Source: CAYXVJ01 sp050309435 (lineage in GTDB: Bacteria > Bacillota > Clostridia > Saccharofermentanales > Fastidiosipilaceae). Taken from it: 57,468 nucleotides of DNA. Shown here piece by piece: positions 1 through 7,725 of the stretch. Position 1 is the first letter of the stretch. Each line of letters begins with the position of its first letter. A model generated the notes under the pieces. It was not told the DNA's origin and made no database searches. It saw only the letters and a program-made list of their open reading frames with translations. The stretch spans positions 1-57,468 of the forward strand of contig JBNRMJ010000004.1 of NCBI GenBank assembly GCA_050309435.1, read 5' to 3'. A program made the translations under genes and the position numbers.

Positions 1-124
1 TTTGCCGCCGGCTTCCTTCAGATTCCACCTCGCGATGGACACCCTTGCCTTTGGCTAATGGTTGGTCGCTACATACCTCCATAACGGACTCTCACCGTCA
101 AGTGAAGTGCCATGCGTGGCACAC
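1..124 (-). mobile_element. 5' end of a group II intron (runs off the window)
   Basis: Read on the minus strand, the element begins GTGTGCC at 124, fitting the GUGYG 5' boundary of group II introns. It continues with text typical of bacterial group II intron domain I, including AAGGGTGTCCATCGCGAGG and GGAATCTGAAGGAAGC. Only the first 124 bases of the ribozyme are present. The maturase ORF and domains V/VI would lie outside to the left, so class and activity cannot be judged. It sits immediately after the T-tract of the terminator at 125-161, a target choice best known for class C introns. Confidence 0.8.
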
Positions 125-161
125 AAATAAAAGCCGGCTTGAAAATTGATTCAATCCGGCT
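125..161 (-). terminator. Rho-independent terminator of the thrS-thrE operon
   Basis: On the minus strand a 12-position stem with one mismatch (150-161 with 132-143) and a six-base loop is followed by TTTATTT. It closes the thrS-exporter transcript about 30 bases after the last stop codon. The T-tract abuts the group II intron 5' end at 124. Confidence 0.8.
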
Positions 162-190
162 ACTTAATATCAGGTATACAGCTCTACGCT

Positions 191-631
191 CTATTTCCGG
201 ACTTTCGCCCGAATCGAAGGAAATGATGTAACAAGCATAATACCAAAGGCAATGGCTACCGCGGTGGTAAATGTCCTCGCGAAATTTACCCGCGAAAGAG
301 CGGACTCCCCGTTAAGCAGGTAATAAACCGTGTAATAGATATAAGATCCAGGTACCAGCGGGAAGATCGAAGCGGCCAGAAAAACGGTTACCGGTTTACG
401 TCTCCTGGCTGCGAATATCCGCGCCGCGATCGAAACCATCACTGCTGCCAGGAAAACAGCCACAGTCTCCCTGGCGCCAAAATGTTGAGTGATAACATAT
501 ATTGCCCAGCAGATTGCTCCGCTGATCCCGCAGAATAAATATTCCGATTTCGGAGTCCGGTAAAAGACGGCGAAGCCTGCGCTGGCCATACCCGCCATGA
601 AAATTTTCAAGAATAAATCCGCCCGGTCCAT
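191..631 (-). CDS. Threonine/serine exporter, small membrane subunit (ThrE_2/YjjB-like)
   Basis: This 146-residue, strongly hydrophobic protein has about four to five predicted membrane segments and a short basic C-terminus. It resembles the YjjB/DUF3815 (ThrE_2) half of split threonine/serine exporters, which works in the membrane with a ThrE-domain partner. That partner is the gene directly upstream: its stop overlaps this start (TGATG), with a GGGGGTGG ribosome site inside the upstream gene, so the two are translationally coupled. It is the last gene of the thrS operon, before the terminator at 125-161. Family assignment is good. Transport direction and substrate are inferred from characterised ThrE/YjjPB homologues. 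Confidence 0.85.
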   Translation of the reverse strand: MDRADLFLKIFMAGMASAGFAVFYRTPKSEYLFCGISGAICWAIYVITQHFGARETVAVFLAAVMVSIAARIFAARRRKPVTVFLAASIFPLVPGSYIYYTVYYLLNGESALSRVNFARTFTTAVAIAFGIMLVTSFPSIRAKVRK

Positions 632-1584
632 CAGCCCACCCCCAGCAACGGTTGGAAAATCCAGAGGCTGGCCGCCACGCCGAATGCGATACCGAAACCC
701 AGCGTGATTACGTCAATCAGACGAATGACACCCGACAAGTAGTCGGTATTCAAGACTTCTCGAACAGCGGTTGTCAGAGACATGCCGGGCACCAGCTGCA
801 TGATCGAACCGATGATGACATTACTGAAATTCACCGGTACTCCGGGAGCCGCGATCTGAAGAATTTTTACGATGAACAGAGCCAGAGTCGAAACAAACAT
901 GGCACCCATGACATTTACCATGATACGCGCCACGGCGAAACGCTCCAGAAAGGCCATAAAGTAATATAAAATAAATGAAGTTATGAATGTCAGCGCGAAA
1001 CCAACCGCGTTGCCACCGACCAAAATCGCGAAACCCGCGCTGCCTACAGCAGTGGCGACGGCACGAAACAAGAGATTGGTCTCTTCTTCGTACTTCACTT
1101 TTTCGAGTTCCTGCATGGCCTCCATACAGGTCAGTTCGCCTCGGGCGATCTGCCTGGAAATGGCGTTAACATGTGTTACCCGGGTCAGATGGTTCGGTCC
1201 CAGAGGAATGTAGCGGATCACCGCGCTCTTGGCCTGACCGCCTCTTTCGACATTGGCCATAATAGCATTGGAGATGACAAAAACATTGAAAGGTTCGGTC
1301 TCGTATACTTGAAGGATACGGGTCATCGTATCCTGGACGCGAAAGATCTCGGCTCCGTTAGCCAGGAGTATCTCGCCTGCCAGTGTTGCCACATCCAGCC
1401 CGTCTGCATAGCGAATGTCGCTTCTTCCCGATAAGGGCATGGACGAAGCCGACGCATCATGACTTTCAATCGCGATGCTATCGGCTTCTTCCGGTAAATT
1501 AAAGCTATGCGGAGTAACCCCGCCTGAATCAGACGGGGTCTCGAATGTCTTGTTATTCGTCGGGTCGTTAAACTTAGAGTTCAC
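631..1584 (-). CDS. Threonine/serine exporter, ThrE domain subunit (YjjP-like)
   Basis: The 317-residue protein has a hydrophilic N-terminal region (about 1-150) containing the GLDVATLAGEILLANGAE segment typical of the ThrE domain (PF06738), followed by about five membrane helices. The first ~50 residues are a low-complexity Ser/Glu/Asp-rich extension not normally needed by the family. The start is a GTG inside the last codons of thrS (GTGAACTCTAA, 11-base overlap), with only a weak ribosome site, so coupling to thrS is likely; an ATG at residue 49 is an alternative. With the small downstream subunit it should form a split Thr/Ser transporter. Being expressed from a thrS T-box is odd for an exporter. 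Confidence 0.85.
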   Translation of the reverse strand: MNSKFNDPTNNKTFETPSDSGGVTPHSFNLPEEADSIAIESHDASASSMPLSGRSDIRYADGLDVATLAGEILLANGAEIFRVQDTMTRILQVYETEPFNVFVISNAIMANVERGGQAKSAVIRYIPLGPNHLTRVTHVNAISRQIARGELTCMEAMQELEKVKYEEETNLLFRAVATAVGSAGFAILVGGNAVGFALTFITSFILYYFMAFLERFAVARIMVNVMGAMFVSTLALFIVKILQIAAPGVPVNFSNVIIGSIMQLVPGMSLTTAVREVLNTDYLSGVIRLIDVITLGFGIAFGVAASLWIFQPLLGVG

Positions 1585-3478
1585 GAGTGTTTATTTTCTC
1601 TTTCAAATCCCTGATAAGCTCATCGAGGTTCATCTGACCCGCATCGCCGCCATCGCGCATACGCACGGAAACGATCTTCTCTTCTTCTTCCCTGGCACCG
1701 ATAACGAGCATGTAAGGAACCTTCTCCAGCTGAGCCTGGCGAATCTTATAACCTATCTTATCATCACGATCGTCCAAGGTCACGCGAATGCCTGCTTTTT
1801 TAAGCTTACTGCGAACTTCATCCGCGTAATCGACAAATCTCTCAGAAATGCTCATGACTCTGACCTGTTCGGGAGCGAGCCACAGCGGGAACTTGCCGGC
1901 GAAATGCTCGATTAAAATAGCAATGAAACGCTCGATCGAACCGAAGAGCACGCGGTGAATCATGATCGGATGATGCTTCTCGCCGTCGGCACCGATATAA
2001 TCGATGTCAAATCGCTGGGGCATCTGGAAGTCAAGCTGGATAGTTCCGCACTGCCAGGTACGTCCGATGGTGTCTTCCAGATGGAAGTCAAGCTTCGGAC
2101 CGTAGAAAGCACCGTCTCCGGGATTCACGCGATAATCGAGTCCCAGCTCGTTCATCGCCTCTTCGAGAGCACTGGTGGCATTCTCCCAGTCCTCATCCGA
2201 ACCCATGCTGTCTTCCGGACGGGTCGACAGTTCGATGTGGTAGTTAAAGCCCAGCTTCTTGTAGACTTCGTCGATCATGGAGACAACATTCTTGATCTCG
2301 TCTTTGACCTGATCGGGTGTCAGATAAATATGGGCATCGTCCTGGTTGAAGCTGCGAACGCGCATCAGACCATGCAGCGCACCTGACTTCTCGTGACGGT
2401 GAACCAGACCGATCTCGGCCATGCGAAGCGGCAGGTCGCGATAGGAATGTGAGTCGTTACGATAGACGAGAATCGATCCCGGACAGTTCATCGGCTTGAT
2501 GGCGAAGTCCGCATCGTCGATCTCCGTGGTGTACATGTTCTTCTCGTAGTGCTCCCAGTGACCCGACTGTTCCCAGAGCTTTCTGGACATAATCAACGGA
2601 GTATTGATCTCGTCGTAGTTCTCGCGAACATGAATCTCGCGCCAGTACTCCAGAAGGGTATTACGCAGCTTCATGCCGTTGGGCAGGAAGAACGGGAATC
2701 CAGGTGCCTCTTCCATCATGGCATAAATACCCATTTCTTTACCGATCTTGCGATGGTCGCGGGCCTTGGCTTCCTCGAGACGCTGCAGATATTCGTCCAG
2801 ATCGGCCTTCTTCGTGAAGCTGATACCGTAAATTCTGGTCAGCATCTTGTTCTTCTCGGAACCGCGCCAGTAAGCCCCGGCCAGCGATGTCAGTTTAAAC
2901 GACTTAACGGCCTTGGTGTTCAGGACATGAGGACCTGCACAGAGGTCAACGAATTCACCCTGTTTGTAAAACGAAAGAACGGTATCCTCAGGCAGATCAT
3001 TGATCAGCTCGACCTTGTAGTCTTCTTTCATCTCTTTCATCAGTTCGATGGCCTTGTCGCGGGGCAGCTCGAAACGCTCGATCGGCAGGGCTTCCTTCAC
3101 GATCTTCTTCATTTCTGCTTCGATTTTCTCCAGATCACCCTCCTCGAGGCCGCCATCCAGATCGATGTCATAATAAAAACCGTTGTCAATCGCCGGTCCG
3201 ATGGCAAGTTTGGCCTCCGGATACAAACGCTTAACCGCCTGGGCCAGAATGTGAGAGCTGCTGTGCCAGAAAGCATGCTTGCCTTCGGCAGAATCGAAGG
3301 TCACGATATTGACCTGATCCCCTTCTTTCAGGGGTTCTCTAAGATCTTTCAGATCACCGTTTACGATACCGCCGTTGGCAACTCTGGCCAGTCCTTCGCT
3401 AAGTTTCTGCGCGAGATCCAGAACACTGGAACCTTCGGGCAGTTCGACACTGTTGCCATCTTTCAAATAAACATTCAT
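1574..3478 (-). CDS. thrS: Threonyl-tRNA synthetase
   Basis: This 634-residue enzyme attaches threonine to tRNA-Thr in the cytoplasm. It has the expected order: TGS domain (about 1-62), editing/SAD domain with HSSSH near residue 70 and CAGPHV near 180, class II catalytic core with the MNCPG motif, and C-terminal anticodon-binding domain. The ATG at 3478 is chosen over an in-frame ATG at 3550 because it gives the family start MNVYLKDG and follows GGAGG by ten bases; the longer reading runs into the T-box leader. The 3' end overlaps the exporter gene. Expression should be set by the T-box at 3549-3805, which reads through when tRNA-Thr is uncharged. Confidence 0.97.
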   Translation of the reverse strand: MNVYLKDGNSVELPEGSSVLDLAQKLSEGLARVANGGIVNGDLKDLREPLKEGDQVNIVTFDSAEGKHAFWHSSSHILAQAVKRLYPEAKLAIGPAIDNGFYYDIDLDGGLEEGDLEKIEAEMKKIVKEALPIERFELPRDKAIELMKEMKEDYKVELINDLPEDTVLSFYKQGEFVDLCAGPHVLNTKAVKSFKLTSLAGAYWRGSEKNKMLTRIYGISFTKKADLDEYLQRLEEAKARDHRKIGKEMGIYAMMEEAPGFPFFLPNGMKLRNTLLEYWREIHVRENYDEINTPLIMSRKLWEQSGHWEHYEKNMYTTEIDDADFAIKPMNCPGSILVYRNDSHSYRDLPLRMAEIGLVHRHEKSGALHGLMRVRSFNQDDAHIYLTPDQVKDEIKNVVSMIDEVYKKLGFNYHIELSTRPEDSMGSDEDWENATSALEEAMNELGLDYRVNPGDGAFYGPKLDFHLEDTIGRTWQCGTIQLDFQMPQRFDIDYIGADGEKHHPIMIHRVLFGSIERFIAILIEHFAGKFPLWLAPEQVRVMSISERFVDYADEVRSKLKKAGIRVTLDDRDDKIGYKIRQAQLEKVPYMLVIGAREEEEKIVSVRMRDGGDAGQMNLDELIRDLKEKINTREL

Positions 3479-3548
3479 TTCCAACAATCCTCCATGGATA
3501 TATCTTGTAAATACCGTTTCACATGCCCGACTGCCTGTATTCGGGGTC

Positions 3549-3586
3549 AAAAAAACCTCCCATGACAGGCAATCTGTCGTGAGAGG
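3549..3586 (-). terminator. T-box regulatory terminator before thrS
   Basis: The hairpin pairs 3574-3586 with 3556-3568 around a five-base loop, with one mismatch and one G-T pair, and is followed by seven T on the minus strand. It is the off-state structure of the T-box leader. Confidence 0.85.
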
Positions 3587-3805
3587 GACGAGTCATGTGT
3601 ACCCGCGGTTCCACCCTGCTTCCCTTCGCAAAAGGGCGCTCATTGTACTTATATAAGACTAATATGCAAAGCAAAACTCCGAAGACCGCTTTACGCATTT
3701 CAAGCTGGTACCGTTATCACCGTCGGTAGTTACCTTCCAGCCAAATCCCTGGGATCCGGGCAACCTCTCTGTACCGAGTTATGTTATAACAGCGTCTTGA
3801 AAACT
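3549..3805 (-). ncRNA. T-box riboswitch leader of thrS
   Basis: The minus strand carries the T-box core AGGGTGGAACCGCG at 3617-3604, the signature of the antiterminator that binds the uncharged tRNA acceptor end. A terminator hairpin follows (stem 3574-3586 with 3556-3568, one mismatch, then seven T). Upstream lies a long folded leader with an AGAGAGG segment, compatible with stem I. Several ACC triplets could act as the threonine specifier, but I could not place it with confidence. Placement directly before thrS and after a clear promoter supports tRNA-Thr sensing. Confidence 0.93.
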
Positions 3806-3812
3806 TTCTATC

Positions 3813-3841
3813 AGAATACAAAGTTCGGTGACCGATGTCAA
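3813..3841 (-). promoter_or_regulatory. SigA-type promoter of the thrS T-box operon
   Basis: On the minus strand TTGACA (3841-3836) is followed after exactly 17 bases by TATTCT (3818-3813). Initiation would fall near 3806, giving a leader of about 330 bases before the thrS start. Confidence 0.85.
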
Positions 3842-3860
3842 GTAAATCCGTTTCAAACAA

Positions 3861-3895
3861 AAGAAAACCCTGAAACATGGTTAGATGTTTCAGGG
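3861..3895 (-). terminator. Terminator of the tRNA-His-Gln-Lys operon
   Basis: A perfect 11-bp stem (CCCTGAAACAT pairing with ATGTTTCAGGG) is followed on the minus strand by TTTTCTT. The stem begins at the base right after the CCA of tRNA-Lys. It separates the tRNA transcript from the thrS promoter 20 bases further on. Confidence 0.9.
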
Positions 3896-3971
3896 TGGTG
3901 ACCCGCTGGGGGCTCGAACCCCAGACCCTCTGATTAAAAGTCAGATGCTCTACCAACTGAGCTAGCGGATC
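3896..3971 (-). tRNA. tRNA-Lys(TTT)
   Basis: The 76-base cloverleaf has acceptor strands GATCCGC and GCGGGTC, anticodon stem TCTGA/TCAGA around loop CTTTTAA, a GGTTCGA-type T-loop, and an encoded CCA. The anticodon is TTT. It is the last of three tRNA genes in one transcript. Confidence 0.96.
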
Positions 3972-3974
3972 ATA

Positions 3975-4049
3975 TGGCTGGGATGGCAGGATTTGAACCT
4001 ACGAATGCGGGAGTCAAAGTCCCGTGCCTTACCACTTGGCGACACCCCA
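3975..4049 (-). tRNA. tRNA-Gln(TTG)
   Basis: The acceptor strands are TGGGGTG and CATCCCA. The anticodon stem CGGGA/TCCCG holds the loop CTTTGAC, giving anticodon TTG. CCA is encoded. The gene ends three bases before tRNA-Lys begins. Confidence 0.96.
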
Positions 4050-4067
4050 ATCTGCATTAAAGAAAAA

Positions 4068-4145
4068 TGGGGTGGAATATGGGAGTCGAACCCACGACCT
4101 CCAGAGCCACAATCTGGCGCTCTAACCAACTGAGCTAATTCCACC
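4068..4145 (-). tRNA. tRNA-His(GTG)
   Basis: The anticodon stem CCAGA/TCTGG encloses TTGTGGC, giving anticodon GTG. The extra 5' G opposite discriminator C, a tRNA-His identity element, is encoded in the DNA, and so is CCA. It is the first gene of the tRNA operon. Confidence 0.96.
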
Positions 4146-4179
4146 AAGTCATTTCTTATTAACAGCAGGCACGAGTGCT

Positions 4180-4209
4180 ATTATAGGATCTTTGACCCCT
4201 TTTTGTCAA
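4180..4209 (-). promoter_or_regulatory. Promoter of the tRNA-His-Gln-Lys operon
   Basis: On the minus strand TTGACA (4209-4204) and a perfect TATAAT (4185-4180) are 18 bases apart. The -35 box starts one base after the TAG stop of the helicase gene at 4211, so gene end and promoter abut. Confidence 0.88.
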
Positions 4210-4210
4210 G

Positions 4211-6373
4211 CTAAAAAAGCAAAGCAGATCGCAAACCGTCGAAGTCGAGAAAATCCAACACGAACTGTTTACGTAGCAGGGCATCTGGTACGAATTCGTT
4301 ATACTTACTCATCACCTGCACCTCAGGTGGCAAAGGCAAAGCGAAAAGATCAAGATCCGAAGCCGCGATGTCTCTGATAACAGCTTCCAGTTCGACTGCT
4401 TCTCCCATGAAGTATACTTCCAGAAACAGTGATGTTCGCCAGGGCATCTTACTGGCAACCCCTCTCCCCAGCAAGGCATAGTGAAGCGTCATGAGCTGCC
4501 TGGTTCCCACCCAGGGGAAGATGGCAAATTTTCGCTCGGACAAAGGCGTCACCAGCTGATCGAGTATGCCGCTGTTTTGTGCCAGATAGCGGATATCATT
4601 GAGACGTTCTTTACATGAATCGCTTAAGTAAGAGTATGTATCGTCGCCTTTCAGAATATCACGGATTTTCCTTACCAGAACGGTATGAAGCTCGGACTCG
4701 AAATCCACGTCCCAGTCGACAACCGAGATCCCCGGCACCTTCTTCACGAAAATAACCTTGGACTTCTTGTTAACATCAACAGTCTCCCAGGTCATTCCGG
4801 CCAGAGAGAAACGAATCCCGACGGGATAAATCTTATCAACCGTTCCGATCGAACGGTTCTCGTCTTTAACCAGATAGTACTCCGGCACCGTGAAGACGGT
4901 ATAAAACTGAAAATGATTAACAATCGCTTCACCGCGACGGCCGATCATCAGACCGCCTTGCTCCGTTTCTTCGATATGCTCGATCAGGAGCAGATGACGC
5001 AGCATCATCTGGTAGTCTTCTTGACTGATGTGGCGAAAGCAACTCATCGATAATAAATCCTGAGCAAGTTTGGCCGCGGGCAGTTCGCCGTTACTGCGCA
5101 GATGGCTCATCGTCTGATGATATAAAAGCGCATAGGGATGATTCAGCGGAGGAATCGGCTCGATCCAGCGTTCTCTCGTATAGAGCTCGATGATCGCGAT
5201 CAGGCGGATAAAACTCCAGTTGATCGGGCCCAGTATATCTGCGTTCGAAGTCGTTACCTCTTCCACGAATGTAAATAGAAGTTGCGGCACCTGGCCGCGT
5301 CTGCCGCAGCGACCCAGACGCTGAGCGAAACTGGAAACCGAGATCGGAGCGCCTATCTGCACCGCCTGATCAAGCGAGCCGATGTCAATGCCAAGCTCGA
5401 GGGTAACCGTCGCGCCGGTCACGATTTTATCATCGCTGCCTTTCATTTCATCTTCGGTTTGCTCGCGAAGAAGCGCCGATACATTACCGTGATGTACACG
5501 GTAGACATCGGGTGCTTTATTCTTGAGTGCGATCTGGCGAAGATTTGAGAGGACAAACTCCGTCTCTTCCCTGGAATTCGTGAAAATGATGGTTTTCTTG
5601 TCCAGGGTCATCTTGAAGAGATATTCGAAATGCTCGCGATCCCCCGAATCGGCGTTGTCACCTTCTTGATCACCTGCCCGTTCGAAACGCTGAACGAAGA
5701 GTCTGATACTTTTCTTACCTTCGTCCGTTACGGGAGCCGATACACCACGAAAGCTGCCGCTGTCCAGCCAGGCCTTGGCGTATTCGATATCGCCGAGTGT
5801 TGCGCTCAGACCGATTCGCCTGGGATTCAGGCCGGTCAAACGAGAAATTCGTTCCAGCTGGCTAAGTACCTGTATGCCTCTTGTGTCCCGCATGAAATGG
5901 TGAACTTCGTCGATAATGACATATCTCAGGTCGGAAAAGAGTTTCAGACAGCTGCCTCGCTTGTTGATCAGCAAGCTCTCCAGAGATTCCGGCGTAATCT
6001 GCAAGACGCCTGCCGGTTGCTTCAAAAGCTCGTTTTTCTTACTCAGGGATGCATCGCCGTGCCATTTCGTCACGGGAATATTTGACTCCATCAGGAGCTG
6101 ATCCAGGCGTTTGAACTGATCGTTGATTAAGGCCTTTAAAGGACTGATATAAAGAACACCAACCGATGAGGACGGCTCGTTGTACAGCTCGGTCAGGACA
6201 GGCAGGAAAGCCGCCTCCGTTTTACCTGAAGCCGTACCCGATGACAATAGAAGGTTGACCTCACTGTCGAATATCACTTCAATGGCCGCGACCTGAATCC
6301 CGCGAAGCTCCGTCCACTTGTTCTGATAGATGAAATCCTGAATAAAAGGCGCCAGCCTCGAAAAAGCGTCCAC
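4211..6373 (-). CDS. Lhr-like DEAD/DEAH-box superfamily 2 helicase of a TerB-associated module
   Basis: The 720-residue protein has SF2 helicase motifs: Walker A SGTASGKTE (about 45-53), DEVH (155-158), SAT (190-192) and motif VI QRLGRCGRRG. This pattern resembles the Lhr branch of ATP-dependent nucleic-acid helicases. The C-terminal ~350 residues have no domain I can name. The start is GTG at 6373, sharing one base with the stop of the ATPase gene (TAGTG); there is no strong ribosome site, so translational coupling is likely. It forms one transcript with the ATPase and TerB-N-like genes. I infer a shared DNA-processing or defence role; the target is unknown. Confidence 0.85.
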   Translation of the reverse strand: MDAFSRLAPFIQDFIYQNKWTELRGIQVAAIEVIFDSEVNLLLSSGTASGKTEAAFLPVLTELYNEPSSSVGVLYISPLKALINDQFKRLDQLLMESNIPVTKWHGDASLSKKNELLKQPAGVLQITPESLESLLINKRGSCLKLFSDLRYVIIDEVHHFMRDTRGIQVLSQLERISRLTGLNPRRIGLSATLGDIEYAKAWLDSGSFRGVSAPVTDEGKKSIRLFVQRFERAGDQEGDNADSGDREHFEYLFKMTLDKKTIIFTNSREETEFVLSNLRQIALKNKAPDVYRVHHGNVSALLREQTEDEMKGSDDKIVTGATVTLELGIDIGSLDQAVQIGAPISVSSFAQRLGRCGRRGQVPQLLFTFVEEVTTSNADILGPINWSFIRLIAIIELYTRERWIEPIPPLNHPYALLYHQTMSHLRSNGELPAAKLAQDLLSMSCFRHISQEDYQMMLRHLLLIEHIEETEQGGLMIGRRGEAIVNHFQFYTVFTVPEYYLVKDENRSIGTVDKIYPVGIRFSLAGMTWETVDVNKKSKVIFVKKVPGISVVDWDVDFESELHTVLVRKIRDILKGDDTYSYLSDSCKERLNDIRYLAQNSGILDQLVTPLSERKFAIFPWVGTRQLMTLHYALLGRGVASKMPWRTSLFLEVYFMGEAVELEAVIRDIAASDLDLFALPLPPEVQVMSKYNEFVPDALLRKQFVLDFLDFDGLRSALLF

Positions 6374-7725
6374 TATATTTCAAACCCCACGAAATCGCTG
6401 TGCAGATCATCTTCGGACAATCCGCCTTTGGCCAGTTCAAAGCTGTTGTTTCCCATAATTTCCCGGGCTGTAATACCCGGATTCTGTTGAATCAATCCCA
6501 GTAACTCGATGAAATCCCGGATAATCTCGCGCGGCGTGATATGGCTGTCGGCTCCGACCCGGTTGTATTCCACCGTTAGAAAATATAGTAAATCATCGTG
6601 TTGCAGACTGCTTTGATAAGCATATAAACCTGCATGAATATCGCGAAGCTTCTCGATCAAAACATACATTTCTTCTTCGGTCAGCATTTTTAAACGAATC
6701 ATCGGAGCCGTCATGTCGCGGCGATCCCCTTCCGCGAAATGTCCTTCGGCCAGCCTCGAGCGCAGAGCTTCGTAGCTGAAAATGCCTTTATAACGATCCT
6801 CCACGCATTGAGGCGTACAACTCATCAGGAAAGCGATATGCTCGGCCTTTCCCTGCAGGACATCGTTATACATCGTCAAAATCTTCTCGTAGTTATTCTG
6901 CCTGGAGATTGCATTCGGTATTTTATAGATATTGACAAGCTCGTCGACCATCACCAGCATGCCCTTATAACCTGCATGAACGAGAAAAGATGCAAGAATC
7001 TTTAAGAAGTCATACCAGCTGTCATCTCCGACGATCCAGTTGATCCCCAGCTCGTCTTTGGCTTCTTTTTTCGTGTTGTATTCGCCGCGAAACCAGCGAA
7101 GCACGTTTGATTTCAAGACAAAATCGTCCTCCAGATAGGCTCTCCAGTAAAGGACTACTGCCTTGGCGAAATCAAAACCGTTGACCATGCTCTCCAGCTC
7201 CGAAGTAACACGAAAGATCTCCCGCTCGACCGCAATCCGAAACTCCGGACTTGATTCGTCGTATGCGGCGGCAACTTTCAGCTTAATCCCCGATATCCAT
7301 TTTTCCAGAATCAGCGGCAGCGCGCCGCCGTCCGGTTTGGACTTGACGGACATATTTCGAACAAGCTCCTTATACGTCGCCAGACCCTGACCTTTACTGC
7401 CCGCGAAACGTCTTTCCGGAGATAAATCACCGTCGACCACGACATAATTACTGGCGGTGGCGTAATTTCGAATTGTCTGCAGTAAAAATGACTTACCGCT
7501 GCCGTAGCGGCCGACAATAAAACGAAAGGCTGCTCCGCCATCCCCGACGATATCCAGATCATGCAGGATCGCTTTAATCTCTGCTGCCCGACCGACTGTG
7601 ATGTATTCGAGTCCGACTCTGGGCACCACGCCGCCCTTCAGCGCGTTGATGATCACGCTGGCCATTCGCTTCGGAACCTGAGGCACTTTTATGTTTTGTT
7701 TTATTTCGCTTCCGGTATCTGTCAT
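6373..7725 (-). CDS. BREX-type P-loop ATPase (DUF2791, BrxC/BrxD-like)
   Basis: The 450-residue protein has a Walker A motif GRYGSGKS at about residues 72-79 and a Walker B strand MLVMVDEL near 245, with the overall look of the DUF2791/BREX ATP-binding family (AAA+/STAND-like). The start ATG overlaps the upstream gene's stop (ATGA, four bases). The end overlaps the helicase start by one base, so the three products are probably made in fixed ratio. BREX methylase, phosphatase and BrxA/BrxB genes are absent nearby, so this is not a BREX locus. An ATPase that loads or gates the neighbouring helicase is an inference. Confidence 0.85.
   Translation of the reverse strand: MTDTGSEIKQNIKVPQVPKRMASVIINALKGGVVPRVGLEYITVGRAAEIKAILHDLDIVGDGGAAFRFIVGRYGSGKSFLLQTIRNYATASNYVVVDGDLSPERRFAGSKGQGLATYKELVRNMSVKSKPDGGALPLILEKWISGIKLKVAAAYDESSPEFRIAVEREIFRVTSELESMVNGFDFAKAVVLYWRAYLEDDFVLKSNVLRWFRGEYNTKKEAKDELGINWIVGDDSWYDFLKILASFLVHAGYKGMLVMVDELVNIYKIPNAISRQNNYEKILTMYNDVLQGKAEHIAFLMSCTPQCVEDRYKGIFSYEALRSRLAEGHFAEGDRRDMTAPMIRLKMLTEEEMYVLIEKLRDIHAGLYAYQSSLQHDDLLYFLTVEYNRVGADSHITPREIIRDFIELLGLIQQNPGITAREIMGNNSFELAKGGLSEDDLHSDFVGFEI

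Noticed and set aside
2549..3565. 338-codon open frame on the plus strand opposite thrS
   Set aside because: It is antisense to an unmistakable ThrS, extends into the T-box region, and its product resembles no family. Long antisense frames are common here because of codon bias.
3717..3956. 79-codon ORF through the tRNA-Lys and T-box region
   Set aside because: It overlaps a tRNA, its terminator and the thrS promoter; its N-terminus is translated tRNA sequence.
6373..7725. BREX phage-defence locus
   Set aside because: Only the DUF2791-type ATPase is present. PglX-type methylase, PglZ phosphatase, BrxA, BrxB and BrxL are absent, and the neighbours are TerB-N and an Lhr-like helicase.
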